The notes beneath the pieces are model-generated. The model was not told the DNA's origin and ran no database searches. It saw nothing but the letters and a program-made list of their open reading frames with translations. This document shows positions 25,926 to 35,228 of a DNA stretch of 64,000 bases, piece after piece. How positions within the stretch are numbered: the first letter of the stretch is position 1; every line of letters starts with the position of its first letter. The position numbers and the translations under genes are program-made. This DNA is from Paludibacteraceae bacterium (GTDB lineage: Bacteria > Bacteroidota > Bacteroidia > Bacteroidales > Paludibacteraceae), in assembly GCA_016937795.1 (NCBI GenBank), contig JAFGVV010000006.1:62001-126000 (forward strand). The letters are read 5' to 3'.

Positions 25926-26921
25926 ATGGAAACAGTAGTTAGTGGCATTCGCCCCACAGGAAATTTACATCTAGGTAATTATTTCGGCGCTTTGCGCAAT
26001 TTTATACAAATGCAAAACGAGCATAATTGCTATTTTTTTATAGCCGATTACCACTCGCTTACCACGCATCCCACACCTGGCGATTTACACGGAAATGTAA
26101 AACAAATTCTCGTTGAATATCTGGCTGCCGGTCTCGATCCCGAAAAAGCCACACTTTATGTGCAAAGCGATGTGCCCGAAGTAGCTGAATTGTATCTGTT
26201 TCTGAATATGAATGCTTATATCGGCGAACTCGAACGTTGTACTTCGTTCAAGGATAAAATCCGTCAGCAACCACAAAATGTGAATTCAGGTTTGCTTACC
26301 TATCCCACACTTATGGCTGCTGATATTCTTATACATAAGGCTTCTAAAGTACCTGTGGGAAAAGATCAGGAACAACATTTGGAAATGACCCGCACTTTTG
26401 GAAACCGATTTAACCGCATGTACAATGTAGAATATTTCCCCGAACCACAGGCGTTCAATTTCGGCCAGCAATTGGTAAAAATTCCGGGACTGAATGGTAG
26501 CGGAAAAATGGGAAAATCGGAAGGCGAAGGCAATGCCATTTATCTGGCCGACGAGCCCGAAGCTATCCGCAAAAAAGTAATGAAAGCCGTAACCGATAGC
26601 GGACCTACCGAACCGAATCAGGAAAAACCTGAAGTCATTCAGAATATTTTCCAGTTGATGAATGTAGTCTCGAGCAAAGAAACATTCGACTATTTCAACG
26701 ACCAATACAATAATTGTAACATACGCTATGGCGATATGAAAAAGCAGCTCGCCGTGGATATGATTGCTTTTACAGAACCATTCAGAGATAAAATAAACGC
26801 CCTTAAAAGCGACGAAGCCTACATTTCGAAGGTGGCACGCTTAGGAAAGGAAAAAGCGCAGGAAAGCGCTGCAAAAACCATTCGTGAAGTACGCGAAATT
26901 ATTGGTTTCAAAAAATTCTGA
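25926..26921 (+). CDS. trpS: Tryptophanyl-tRNA synthetase
   Basis: A 331-residue class I aminoacyl-tRNA synthetase that charges tRNA-Trp. The HIGH-type motif is TGNLHLGN at 11-18 and the KMSKS-type motif is KMGKS at 194-198. DYHSLT and VPVGKDQEQHLEMTR are further family signatures. The ATG at 25926 has GGAG 9 nt upstream. It ends at a terminator shared with nadA. Confidence 0.96.
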   Translation: METVVSGIRPTGNLHLGNYFGALRNFIQMQNEHNCYFFIADYHSLTTHPTPGDLHGNVKQILVEYLAAGLDPEKATLYVQSDVPEVAELYLFLNMNAYIGELERCTSFKDKIRQQPQNVNSGLLTYPTLMAADILIHKASKVPVGKDQEQHLEMTRTFGNRFNRMYNVEYFPEPQAFNFGQQLVKIPGLNGSGKMGKSEGEGNAIYLADEPEAIRKKVMKAVTDSGPTEPNQEKPEVIQNIFQLMNVVSSKETFDYFNDQYNNCNIRYGDMKKQLAVDMIAFTEPFRDKINALKSDEAYISKVARLGKEKAQESAAKTIREVREIIGFKKF

Positions 26922-26945
26922 TTAATACACTAATCTAAAAATAAT

Positions 26946-26982
26946 AAAGCCTGCCGGTCAAAGTGACCAGCAGGCTTTTTCT
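26946..26982. terminator. Bidirectional terminator between trpS and nadA
   Basis: A 15-bp stem with one mismatch (26946-26960 with 26963-26977) is followed by T-rich sequence. It lies between the convergent ends of trpS and nadA. Confidence 0.85.
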
Positions 26983-27022
26983 TATCTGTGTAATCTGTAT
27001 TCTATTTGCGAAATTTGTAATA

Positions 27023-27997
27023 TTAACTCAGTTCAAGCATTCTCAAAATCGGTTTTACAGCTTTTTCGCGAATCGATTCTTCCACCAAAATTTCAGGACT
27101 TTCGTTCAGCAAACATTTATAAAGCTTTTCGAGCGTATTCAAACGCATAAAATTACATTCGTTGCAGGCACAGGTACTGTCGTTGGGTGGCACCGGAATA
27201 AATTCCTTATCAGGATTTTTCTTCTGCATTTCGTGAATAATACCACTTTCGGTAGCTACCAGAAATTTCTTTTTATCAGAGCTAATAGTATAATTTAGCA
27301 AAGCAGCTGTACTTCCAATAAAATCGGCTACCAGCAGCAAAGGTTTCTTACATTCGGGATGTGCAAGCACTTCAGCATCGGGGTGTGCTTCTTTAAGTTT
27401 CAACAGCTTTTCCACCGAGAATTGCTCGTGAACATGGCATGCTCCGTCCCATAATAACATCTGCCGACCGGTCACACTGTTGATATAATCTCCAAGATTT
27501 CTGTCGGGGCCAAAAATTAATTTCGCATCTTTGGGAAACGAATCCACAATTTTCTTTGCGTTGGTCGAAGTCACCACCACATCAGTAAGCGCTTTCACGG
27601 CTGCTGTGGTATTCACGTATGAAATGACAGTATGATCAGGGTGAGCCTTTACAAAGGTCTCAAACGCGTCGGCAGGACAGCTGTCGGCCAACGAGCAACC
27701 GGCTTCGAGGTCGGGCACCAGTACTTTTTTCTGTGGCGACAGAATTTTGGCTGTTTCCCCCATAAAATGCACGCCACACAGAACAATGATGTCGGCATCG
27801 GTTTTGGCTGCATGTTGCGCCAGTGCCAGACTATCGCCAATCATATCGGCTATATCCTGAATATCGCCCATTTGGTAGTAGTGGGCCATGATCACAGCAT
27901 TTTTTTCTTTTTTCAGCCGGTTTATTTCAGCTATTAAAAAATCATTACCCCCAACCCCTGAAGGGGTGTTGAAGATAGTATCGTTTTCTGATTTCAT
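27023..27997 (-). CDS. nadA: Quinolinate synthase
   Basis: A 324-residue [4Fe-4S] enzyme that condenses iminoaspartate with dihydroxyacetone phosphate in NAD synthesis. Likely cluster cysteines are C74 ([11 protein letters not shown]), C187 (WDGACHVHE) and one of C276, C278 or C281 (CACNECNFM). The N-terminus NTPSGVGGN (about 10-18) is encoded by a copy of the CCCCTGAAGGGG repeat and is not family-like; the conserved part begins around [20 protein letters not shown]. nadB and nadC are not in the window. Confidence 0.95.
   Translation of the reverse strand: MKSENDTIFNTPSGVGGNDFLIAEINRLKKEKNAVIMAHYYQMGDIQDIADMIGDSLALAQHAAKTDADIIVLCGVHFMGETAKILSPQKKVLVPDLEAGCSLADSCPADAFETFVKAHPDHTVISYVNTTAAVKALTDVVVTSTNAKKIVDSFPKDAKLIFGPDRNLGDYINSVTGRQMLLWDGACHVHEQFSVEKLLKLKEAHPDAEVLAHPECKKPLLLVADFIGSTAALLNYTISSDKKKFLVATESGIIHEMQKKNPDKEFIPVPPNDSTCACNECNFMRLNTLEKLYKCLLNESPEILVEESIREKAVKPILRMLELS
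27947..27970. repeat. CCCCTGAAGGGG dispersed repeat inside the nadA N-terminus
   Basis: A full copy in inverted orientation relative to the one at 28056-28078, 85 bp away. It is read in frame in nadA. Confidence 0.8.
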
Positions 27998-28055
27998 TTT
28001 ATCTCTATTATAAATTATTCATTTAAATGTTTGACTTATGTACTAATCAATTTTT

Positions 28056-28078
28056 ACTCCCCTTTAGGGGTTGGGGGT
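28056..28078. repeat. CCCCTTTAGGGG dispersed repeat upstream of nadA
   Basis: A full copy, ACTCCCCTTTAGGGG then TTGGGGGT. It forms an inverted pair with the copy at 27947-27970. Confidence 0.85.
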
Positions 28079-28512
28079 CGATTTGCTCCAAGTTTTCAAA
28101 CAATCATTATTATATTTCTTTTTTTATTTTTTCAATAAACCTTATAGTGATGATAATAGGGTGTTGATAAGGTTGATAAATAATTTGCAGAATACTTGTG
28201 AGTTTGGTTATACAATAGTGAATACACAACTTTCAACAATTATAAAAGTCTTTTAGTTTTGATTTTCACAAAAATACTAACTTTATCAACACACTGTTTA
28301 TAACTGCAAAGTTAGAAACTTTTCCCGAAACTGATGGTTTATAACTACGGAAAACAGGTTTAAAAACGGCTATAAAAAAAGTGCTATCTTTTTTGGTAAG
28401 TCCGAAACAAAAGATATATGCGTCACTGCTTCCGATTCTGCAAATCATTTTTATCAATTTCTTTCAGTCGGTTTTCAATAGTTTTCAACAGTTTGTTGAT
28501 AAGCTTTCATTT

Positions 28513-28534
28513 CAGTCCCCTTTTAGAATTTGGG
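28513..28534. repeat. Degenerate CCCCTTTAGGGG repeat
   Basis: AGTCCCCTTTTAG followed by AATTTGGGA looks like a decayed copy of the dispersed family. Confidence 0.4.
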
Positions 28535-28654
28535 ATGGTTGAAATTTTCTATTTTTCTTAATCAAAACCCGTTTGTATCGAGCCGATTAACATTAAAATT
28601 CCTTTATTCTGATTTATTATTTGTAATTTAGCTCCAAATTATTAATTCCAATAT

Positions 28655-28662
28655 TATCTTTG
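28655..28662 (+). promoter_or_regulatory. Candidate -7 box (TATCTTTG) directly before the SurA-like lipoprotein gene
   Basis: TATCTTTG ends only 8 nt before the ATG at 28671, so transcription from it would give a leaderless or nearly leaderless mRNA. No -33 TTTG is evident at standard spacing. Confidence 0.5.
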
Positions 28663-28670
28663 TTTTTCGT

Positions 28671-29525
28671 ATGAGGCTAAACAGATTACTTTGGTTGGTG
28701 GCTATTGCCGGAATTGCATTTTCATGTCAGAAAGAAAAATCGGATGTGAAACGCAAGGCTTTGCTCGAAGTTGAAGGTAAATTTCTTTACCTCGATCAGG
28801 TGCAAGATATTATTCCGCCCAATGTAAGCAGTGACGACAGCACTCAGATTGCCGATAGTTATATTAAAAAATGGGTGACCGATGTGCTTGTGTACGAAAA
28901 TGCCAAACGTAATATAAGCAACAAAGAAGAAATTGATCAGCTGCTCGAAGAATATCGTAAATCACTCATTATTCATCAGTATCAGCAAAAACTTATTCAG
29001 CAACGCTTACCTCAGGAACCTTCGGAGGAAGAAATGCAGACTTTTTACGAGAACTTCAAAGATCAGTTTCAGCTGAGCGAAAATATTATCAAGGGAATAT
29101 TTCTGGTAGTACCTGTCAACGCTCCGAAAATAAATAACGTACGCTCATGGGTACGTTCGGGCGATACCAAGGCCCTTGAAAATATTGAAAAATACAGTCT
29201 GCAAAATGCTATTAGTTACGACTATTTCGGCAATAAATGGACTCCTTTTTCGGAGATTCTGAAGAAATTTCCGGTACAAATTGAAGATCCCGCAGCTTAT
29301 GTATCGGGTCGGAAATTTGTGGAAGTGTCGGACAGTACAAAGCATTATTTTCTGAGAATTGAAGATTTCAGAAAAACCGGACAAACAGAGCCTTTCGAAA
29401 TGGCCCGTCCACGAATTTCGAACCTTATTCTCAATAAACTGAAAGCTGAATTTATTAGCAATTTCGAAAACGAAATTTATAAGGATGCAGTGGACAATGG
29501 CAGTGTAAATTATTTTGAAAAATAA
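28671..29525 (+). CDS. SurA-like periplasmic lipoprotein
   Basis: A 284-residue lipoprotein (MRLNRLLWLVAIAGIAFSC, C19). The middle is helical and charged (YIKKWVTDVLVYENAKRNISNKEEIDQLLEEYRKSLIIHQYQQKL), like the N-terminal chaperone part of SurA/PpiD proteins. No clear parvulin active-site domain is visible. It lies 30 bp before surA on the same strand, so both probably act in outer-membrane protein folding. The start is fixed by the lipoprotein signal even though the -7 box is very close. Confidence 0.75.
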   Translation: MRLNRLLWLVAIAGIAFSCQKEKSDVKRKALLEVEGKFLYLDQVQDIIPPNVSSDDSTQIADSYIKKWVTDVLVYENAKRNISNKEEIDQLLEEYRKSLIIHQYQQKLIQQRLPQEPSEEEMQTFYENFKDQFQLSENIIKGIFLVVPVNAPKINNVRSWVRSGDTKALENIEKYSLQNAISYDYFGNKWTPFSEILKKFPVQIEDPAAYVSGRKFVEVSDSTKHYFLRIEDFRKTGQTEPFEMARPRISNLILNKLKAEFISNFENEIYKDAVDNGSVNYFEK

Positions 29526-29555
29526 TAGGATATTTAAAAGCACAAACATTTTAAA

Positions 29556-30905
29556 ATGAAGAAACCTTTTTTGTTTTTATCGCTTATATCAATGGCCATT
29601 GGCCTTCATGCACAGAAAAATATTATCGATGAAGTTATCTGGATTGTAGGCGACGAAGCTATTCTGCGTTCCGAAGTTGAAGAACAACGCATCAGAGCAC
29701 AATATGAAGGAACTCCTATTCAGGGCGATCCGTACTGTGTGATTCCCGAGCAAATTGCCATCAACAAACTGTTTTTGCATCAGGCTGTGCTCGATAGTAT
29801 CGAAGTAAGCGAAAGTACAGTAATGAATCAGGTTGAAAACCGTCTGAATTTCTTTATTTCACAGATTGGTTCCAAAGAGAAAATGGAAGAATATTTCCGC
29901 AAAAATACTCCTGCTTTGCGCGAAGACCTGCGTGTGATGTTTCGCGACCAAATGATTATTCAGCAAATGCAGCAGAAATTAGTGGGCGATATCAAATCGA
30001 CACCGGCGGATGTACGCCGTTTTTTCAATGGGCTGGCTGTGGATAGCATACCAATGGTGCCAGCACAGGTGGAGTTGCAGATTGTTAGTTTTGAACCTCC
30101 CGTGCCTATGGAGGAAATCAACAGGGTGAAGGAACGTCTGCGCGAATTTACTGATCGTGTGAACACCGGAACAACAGATTTCTCTATTTTGGCCCGATTG
30201 TACTCCGAAGATACCGAAAGCGCCAAAAAAGGTGGTGAGCTTGGTTTTATGGGACGTGGACAACTTGTTCCCGAATTTTCGGCTGTGGCTTTCAATCTTA
30301 TCGATCCGAAAAAAGTATCGCGTATTGTACAAACCGAGTTTGGCTTTCACATTATTCAGCTTATCGAAAAACGTGGAGACCGTATTAATTGTCGCCATAT
30401 TTTGCTAAAACCACGTGTGTCTGTCGAGCAAAAGAATTTGGCCATTCAGAAACTTGATTCCGTGGCTACTGAAATCCGTAACGGAAAAATTACTTTCGAG
30501 AATGCAGTAATGAATTATTCGCTTGATAAAAATACAGCTATGAATGCAGGTTTAATGCTCAACGAAAAAAGTGGGACCTCGAAATTCGAATATCAGGATC
30601 TGCCTCAGGAAGTAGCAAAAATTGTATATGGAATGAACGTAGGCGAAGTATCGAAACCATTTAGCATGATCGATCCCGCAACAAGCAAAGAAGTGGTGGC
30701 CATTGTAAAAGTAAAATCGAAAACCGAAAATCACCGCGCCAACCTTACCGACGATTATCAAATGCTGAAAAATTATTACGAAGGTATAAAGCGAGAAGAG
30801 TTTATCAACAACTGGATCGTAAAAAAACAACGAGAAACATATATCAGCATCGATCCTAAATGGCAAAACTGCGAATTCCAGTATCCGGGATGGATTAAAA
30901 ATTAG
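29556..30905 (+). CDS. surA: Peptidyl-prolyl isomerase/chaperone SurA
   Basis: A 449-residue periplasmic chaperone with a signal peptide (about 1-20), an N-terminal SurA domain (DEVIWIVGDEAILRSEVEEQ onward) and two parvulin (PpiC) domains at about 170-275 and 280-385. The first has FSILARLYSEDTESAKKGGELGFMGRGQLVPEF; the second is more divergent (INCRHILLKPRVS). It helps fold outer-membrane barrels. Upstream is a SurA-like lipoprotein and downstream an OstA-type protein, an envelope operon arrangement. Confidence 0.92.
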   Translation: MKKPFLFLSLISMAIGLHAQKNIIDEVIWIVGDEAILRSEVEEQRIRAQYEGTPIQGDPYCVIPEQIAINKLFLHQAVLDSIEVSESTVMNQVENRLNFFISQIGSKEKMEEYFRKNTPALREDLRVMFRDQMIIQQMQQKLVGDIKSTPADVRRFFNGLAVDSIPMVPAQVELQIVSFEPPVPMEEINRVKERLREFTDRVNTGTTDFSILARLYSEDTESAKKGGELGFMGRGQLVPEFSAVAFNLIDPKKVSRIVQTEFGFHIIQLIEKRGDRINCRHILLKPRVSVEQKNLAIQKLDSVATEIRNGKITFENAVMNYSLDKNTAMNAGLMLNEKSGTSKFEYQDLPQEVAKIVYGMNVGEVSKPFSMIDPATSKEVVAIVKVKSKTENHRANLTDDYQMLKNYYEGIKREEFINNWIVKKQRETYISIDPKWQNCEFQYPGWIKN

Positions 30906-30937
30906 AATTTCTAAAGGTAATGTTTTGTAGGAATAAT

Positions 30938-32863
30938 ATGTTTAAACCGCACATACATACAAACCCCCTCCGTAGGTTGGGGGTTTTTTCGCTCTTCATG
31001 GTTTTGACTTTGTGGGGTACAAGCGTGGTGCTCAATGCACAGGATAAAACGCCCATCAAGGTGAATAAACCCGGACAGTTGCGCAAGGAAGTGCTCGAAA
31101 ATCAGCAAACCAAAAAGCCTGCTGTTCAGACTTCAAAAGGTCGTAACCGCAAACCAAAGCCATTGCCTCCTGCGCGACCACTTGCACCCATTGTCAATCC
31201 GCTCAACAATTCGAAAGCTACTATTATCTATCTCGAAAACACCGAATCGATTGATTTCGACGAAATGATAAACCCTGATAAGCAAATTCTCAGGGGAAAT
31301 GTACGCTTCCGTCACGACAATGCTTTGCTTTATTGCGACAGCGCTTATTTCTACCAGAAAGCCAACTCGCTTGATGCGTTCAGTAATGTGCGCATTGTGC
31401 AGGGCGATACGCTGTTCGTGTACGGCGATTTTTTGTATTACGATGGAAATACCCGCATGGCCCGTTTGCGTCATAATGTGCGCATGGAAAACCGCAAAAC
31501 AACGCTTACCACCGACAGTCTGAACTACGACCGCAATACCGATCTGGCCTATTACTATACCGGAGGAAAAATTGTGGATACCGAAAACACGCTTACTTCT
31601 ATTTGGGGACAATATTCTCCGGGAACAAACGATGCCATGTTTCGCGATAGTGTGAAGCTCGTGAACACTAACTTTAAAATGAATGCCGACAGTATGCGCT
31701 ACAATACCAAAACAAATATTGCACGCATTACAGGCCCCACACACATTGTTTATCAGGACGAGACCGACATTTACAGCACGCTGGGATGGTACAATACCAA
31801 TTCCGAGCAAATGATGCTCCTGAACCGTTCGGATGTGATTCACAAGGACGGAAAAACGCTCACCGGCGATACTGTGTTTTACGATAAAGCCCAAAAATAC
31901 GGCGAAGCTTTTATAAATGTGGTTATGAAGGATACGGTGCAAAAATCCACGCTTTCGGGCGATTTTGTAACTTACAACGAAGCTACCGAAGAAGGTTTTG
32001 CAACCGACTCGGCATTACTGGTCGATTGGTCCACAAAAGATACGGTGTGGATGCATGCCGACACGCTGCGCACTTATAAGGATTCAATTTACGATGTGGC
32101 GCGCGGATATTACAATGTGCGTTTCTATCGCAACGATGTGCAGGGCATTTGCGATTCGCTGGTGTACACAGGTCGCGACTCGGTAATGCATTTGTTTGGC
32201 GAACCGGTGCTCTGGGCCGAAGAAAATCAGCTTTCGGGCGAATATATCCGCATTTTTACCAAAAATGAAGAAGTGGAAAGAGTACATATCGAACGTTCGG
32301 CCATAGCCATTCAGAAAGAAGATTCGCTTTATTTCAATCAGCTTTCGGGCAAGGAAATTATTGCTTATATGGATAGCGGACAGCTTTATCGCGTGAATGT
32401 AAACGGAAATGCCGAAACCATTTATTACCCCAAGGACGAAGCCGATTCCTCGCTCATAGGTATCAATAAAACCGAAAGCAGTTATGTGGTAATGTATCTG
32501 AAGAATAAGAAAATTGAACGCATGGTAATGACCTCTGCATCCAATGGCATCATGTATCCGCTCGATCAGCTTTCGGGAGGCGATTTGTATCTGAAAAACT
32601 ATTTCTGGCTCGACGAGCAACGCCCCAAAACCAGCGACGATGTAATGCTGACATTCGTAAAGAAACCGCGCGAAAAAATTGGAACAAGCACCCTGATGGG
32701 AACTGCCACACCTGGTGGCGGGCCTTCAGGCACGGGACAGGGAACGCGCAGTACTTCGCCCGGAAATATCAACACCAATGCTCCAAACTTACCTGCCGGA
32801 GGCGCACCAGCAACTCCTTCACGACCAAGAACCGGTGGTGGGTTAAGACCGCTTGAGAGATGA
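30938..32863 (+). CDS. OstA/LptA-like envelope protein
   Basis: A 641-residue exported protein with OstA-type repeats (LRGNVRFRHDNALLYCDSAYFY, MARLRHNVRMENRKTTLTTDSLNYD, and similar units through about 450). These resemble the LptA/LptD N-terminal fold that carries lipopolysaccharide to the outer membrane. The C-terminal 60 residues are Gly-, Pro- and Thr-rich. I use the ATG at 30938 (TAGGA 5 nt upstream); an ATG 18 nt earlier is possible. The signal peptide region contains NPLRRLGV, encoded by a repeat-like CCCCCTCC...GGGGG element. Confidence 0.8.
   Translation: MFKPHIHTNPLRRLGVFSLFMVLTLWGTSVVLNAQDKTPIKVNKPGQLRKEVLENQQTKKPAVQTSKGRNRKPKPLPPARPLAPIVNPLNNSKATIIYLENTESIDFDEMINPDKQILRGNVRFRHDNALLYCDSAYFYQKANSLDAFSNVRIVQGDTLFVYGDFLYYDGNTRMARLRHNVRMENRKTTLTTDSLNYDRNTDLAYYYTGGKIVDTENTLTSIWGQYSPGTNDAMFRDSVKLVNTNFKMNADSMRYNTKTNIARITGPTHIVYQDETDIYSTLGWYNTNSEQMMLLNRSDVIHKDGKTLTGDTVFYDKAQKYGEAFINVVMKDTVQKSTLSGDFVTYNEATEEGFATDSALLVDWSTKDTVWMHADTLRTYKDSIYDVARGYYNVRFYRNDVQGICDSLVYTGRDSVMHLFGEPVLWAEENQLSGEYIRIFTKNEEVERVHIERSAIAIQKEDSLYFNQLSGKEIIAYMDSGQLYRVNVNGNAETIYYPKDEADSSLIGINKTESSYVVMYLKNKKIERMVMTSASNGIMYPLDQLSGGDLYLKNYFWLDEQRPKTSDDVMLTFVKKPREKIGTSTLMGTATPGGGPSGTGQGTRSTSPGNINTNAPNLPAGGAPATPSRPRTGGGLRPLER
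30961..30987. repeat. Palindromic G/C-block repeat inside the OstA-like signal peptide
   Basis: AACCCCC and GGGGGTT arms (30962-30968 and 30979-30984 region) flank TCCGTAGGTT and are followed by TTTTTT. It is a variant of the dispersed family that also looks like a terminator hairpin, yet it is translated. Confidence 0.6.
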
Positions 32864-32872
32864 AATTACACA

Positions 32873-32906
32873 AAACGGGCTGTTTCAGTAATGAAACAGC
32901 CCGTTT
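32873..32906. terminator. Bidirectional terminator between the OstA-like gene and the barrel gene
   Basis: A perfect 15-bp stem (32873-32887 with 32892-32906) with loop GTAA separates two convergent genes. Confidence 0.9.
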
Positions 32907-32915
32907 GATTTGGTA

Positions 32916-33512
32916 CTAAAACCTTATTCCAAGTTTGGTTTTAAGTGCTCCCTGTGGTAGATATGGGTCTGTCAGATTGAAGCTTCCTTCGATTCCAATA
33001 TATACACGGTTTATTTCAATACCTGCACCTATATTTGTGCCAATATGAACAGGGTCGGAACTATTTGTTACAACTGCGTAATCCGACATACCTGCTGAGC
33101 TTCGGTACAAACTGAGTCCACCTGCTGCAATGCCAAAAAACAATCCGCCATGAATCTGCATATTTGCATTTGAAGACAGGTTAGTGCTATAACACAGGTT
33201 AGCCGGTAATTGAATGACGTTGTCTTTCGAAATATAGCCTTCGTCAAATTCAACATTTTGTGAATCAATATACTTTATTAGCGTGTAATTGGTATCAGTA
33301 AATACAGAAGTATAATTCATACCGGTCTGAAAGCTCCAATGCTTCTTAAACCTGAAGTCAATTGTAGCTCCCGCATTTATACCTACTCCCGCATCCGACA
33401 CATAGCTATGGTCTATCCCATTTGTTGTTCCTGCAAATACAACTACTGATGTTTGTGCAAAACCCAATATGGGAATTGTGATTAAGAAAATTGCAATAAA
33501 TAGTTTTTTCAT
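32916..33512 (-). CDS. Small outer-membrane beta-barrel protein
   Basis: A 198-residue protein with a signal peptide (MKKLFIAIFLITIPILGFAQ) followed by repeated amphipathic strands (FKKHWSFQTGMNYTSVF, VYIGIEGSFNLTDPYLPQGALKTKLGIRF). It ends in a phenylalanine, the usual barrel C-terminus. It fits the Bacteroidota outer-membrane porin-like family. Ligand unknown. Confidence 0.75.
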   Translation of the reverse strand: MKKLFIAIFLITIPILGFAQTSVVVFAGTTNGIDHSYVSDAGVGINAGATIDFRFKKHWSFQTGMNYTSVFTDTNYTLIKYIDSQNVEFDEGYISKDNVIQLPANLCYSTNLSSNANMQIHGGLFFGIAAGGLSLYRSSAGMSDYAVVTNSSDPVHIGTNIGAGIEINRVYIGIEGSFNLTDPYLPQGALKTKLGIRF

Positions 33513-33706
33513 AATGTAGATTTTATAGAATTTGTTTTTTGAAATATGTATTTAGAAATTAAGCTTTTATAAGTTCAATAGTTTGAGATTAATTATGAGT
33601 AGGTATTTCAAAATATCATTTTTACACTTTAATAAAGTGTAAAAATATAATATTGACCATCGATGTCCAAATATTTTGAAGAAAAAATTAAGAAATTCTG
33701 AAACAA

Positions 33707-33754
33707 AAAACTGTCGGATACTTAAACTTTAAGTTTAAAATATCCGACAGTTTT
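33707..33754 (-). terminator. Terminator of the pyruvate dehydrogenase operon
   Basis: A 14-bp perfect stem (33707-33720 with 33741-33754) surrounds an inner palindrome (TTAAACTTTAAGTTTAA) and is followed on the minus strand by a T run. It lies 54 bp beyond the lpd stop. Confidence 0.85.
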
Positions 33755-33807
33755 AATTTAATATCTGTAAACCTGCATGCAGGCTGTTTTACAGTAGCTG
33801 ATATGCT

Positions 33808-35217
33808 TTACTTCTTCACAGGCTTAAATATATGCGACGAATGTCCGTAGAACAATTCGGCAGCTTCCATTACTGTTTCCGAGAGGGTCGGGTGCGGGTG
33901 AATGGTAAGCGCGAGATCTTTCACTGTGGCGCCCATTTCGATGGCTAAAACGCCTTCGGCTATCATTTCGCCGGCTCCCGGTCCGCAAATGCCCACGCCG
34001 AGAATGCGTTCCGTGTCCGGATCGATAATCAGCTTGGTAAGCCCATCGTTGCGGTCGAGTGTAGTTGCGCGTCCGCTGGCTGCCCATGGGAATTTAGCCA
34101 CTTCGAAGCGAATGCCTTTGGCTGCTGCCTGCGTTTCGGTAATTCCCGCCCATGCAATTTCCGGATCAGTAAATACAACTGCCGGAATGGCCAACGGCTC
34201 GAAAGCCACTTTTTTGCCGGCAATAGCATCTACAGCCACACGTCCCTCGTGCGAAGCTTTGTGCGCCAGCATAGGCTCGCCCACAATATCGCCAATGGCA
34301 TAAATGTTTTCGTCGTTGGTTTTCAGCGTATTGTCGGCCACAATCCAGCCACGTTCGTTTACCTGCACGCGGGTGTTTTCGAGTCCCAGTCCGGCTGTGG
34401 AAGGCTTGCGCCCTATCGACATCAGCACATAGTCGAACGTGTGTTCTTCTATTTGCTTGTCTTTGTTTTCGATACGCACGAGCAAACCATCGGCGGCTTC
34501 TTTTATTTCCACCACTTTCGATTGCAGCATTATTTTGTCGAAGGATTTCGAAATGCGTTTCTGCAGGTGCGACACCATGTCCTGATCGGCGCCCGGTAGC
34601 AAACGGTCCATAAACTCCACTACCGACACCTGAGTACCCAGCGCTGAGTACACCGAACCAAGTTCGAGTCCGATATATCCGCCACCCACTACCAACAGGC
34701 TTTTGGGAATGGCGGGTAAATCGAGCGCCGACGTAGAGTTCAACAGACGCGGGCTATCGATTTGCAGCGACGGAATGGTGGCAATGACCGATCCGGTGGC
34801 GATAATGGCTTTATCGAACGATATTTGCTCTTTGGAGCCATCCTCGCGGCTTACTTCAATGGCCGACGACGAAACAAAGCGCGCACGACCCTGAACGAAG
34901 TTTATTTTACGTTGTTTGGTAAGCACTCCGAGTCCGCCCGTAAGCTTGTTTACGACTTTGTTTTTAAACGCACGCAGTTTGTCGAGATCAATTTCAGGTT
35001 CGCCGAAATTGATGCCCCATTCTTTGGCTTCTTTTGTTTCGTTCAGAAGTTTGGCCACGTGCAGCAATGCTTTCGACGGAATACAACCCCTGTAAAGACA
35101 CACGCCCCCGGGATTTTTTTCCAGATCGACCAGCGTCACATTCATGCCCAGGTCGGCTGCATAAAACGCTGCCGCATATCCGCCGGGACCACCTCCAATA
35201 ACTACTATGTTGTTCAT
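33808..35217 (-). CDS. lpd: Dihydrolipoyl dehydrogenase (E3)
   Basis: A 469-residue flavoprotein that reoxidises the lipoyl arms of 2-oxoacid dehydrogenases. The redox pair is C40 and C45 in GGVCLYRGCIPSK, the FAD motif is GGGPGGYAA (8-16), the NAD motif is GGGYIGLELGSVYSALG, and the catalytic His442-Glu447 pair is in HPHPTLSE. It is the last gene of the leftward aceE-aceF-lpd operon, separated from aceF by the long inverted repeat at 35229-35448. Confidence 0.97.
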   Translation of the reverse strand: MNNIVVIGGGPGGYAAAFYAADLGMNVTLVDLEKNPGGVCLYRGCIPSKALLHVAKLLNETKEAKEWGINFGEPEIDLDKLRAFKNKVVNKLTGGLGVLTKQRKINFVQGRARFVSSSAIEVSREDGSKEQISFDKAIIATGSVIATIPSLQIDSPRLLNSTSALDLPAIPKSLLVVGGGYIGLELGSVYSALGTQVSVVEFMDRLLPGADQDMVSHLQKRISKSFDKIMLQSKVVEIKEAADGLLVRIENKDKQIEEHTFDYVLMSIGRKPSTAGLGLENTRVQVNERGWIVADNTLKTNDENIYAIGDIVGEPMLAHKASHEGRVAVDAIAGKKVAFEPLAIPAVVFTDPEIAWAGITETQAAAKGIRFEVAKFPWAASGRATTLDRNDGLTKLIIDPDTERILGVGICGPGAGEMIAEGVLAIEMGATVKDLALTIHPHPTLSETVMEAAELFYGHSSHIFKPVKK

Positions 35218-35228
35218 TTTTTTTTGTT

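Larger units (their letters stand above)
28000..28670. other. Candidate replication origin (oriC) region
   Basis: This 671-bp AT-rich gap between divergent nadA and the next gene holds no credible gene. It contains DnaA-box-like 9-mers: TTATCAACA or its complement at 28162-28170, 28283-28291 and 28494-28502. Near matches are at 28171-28179, 28230-28238, 28451-28459, 28472-28480 and 28482-28490. TTATCAACA differs from the Escherichia coli box TTATCCACA at one base. A T-rich run at 28105-28136 could be the unwinding element. GTTTATAACT occurs twice (28296-28305, 28337-28346). The parS pair is 11 kb away. The origin call is inference; dnaA is not present. Confidence 0.6.

Noticed and set aside
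28071..28256. 61-codon frame inside the candidate origin
   Set aside because: It begins inside a dispersed repeat, is of low complexity and looks unlike any protein.
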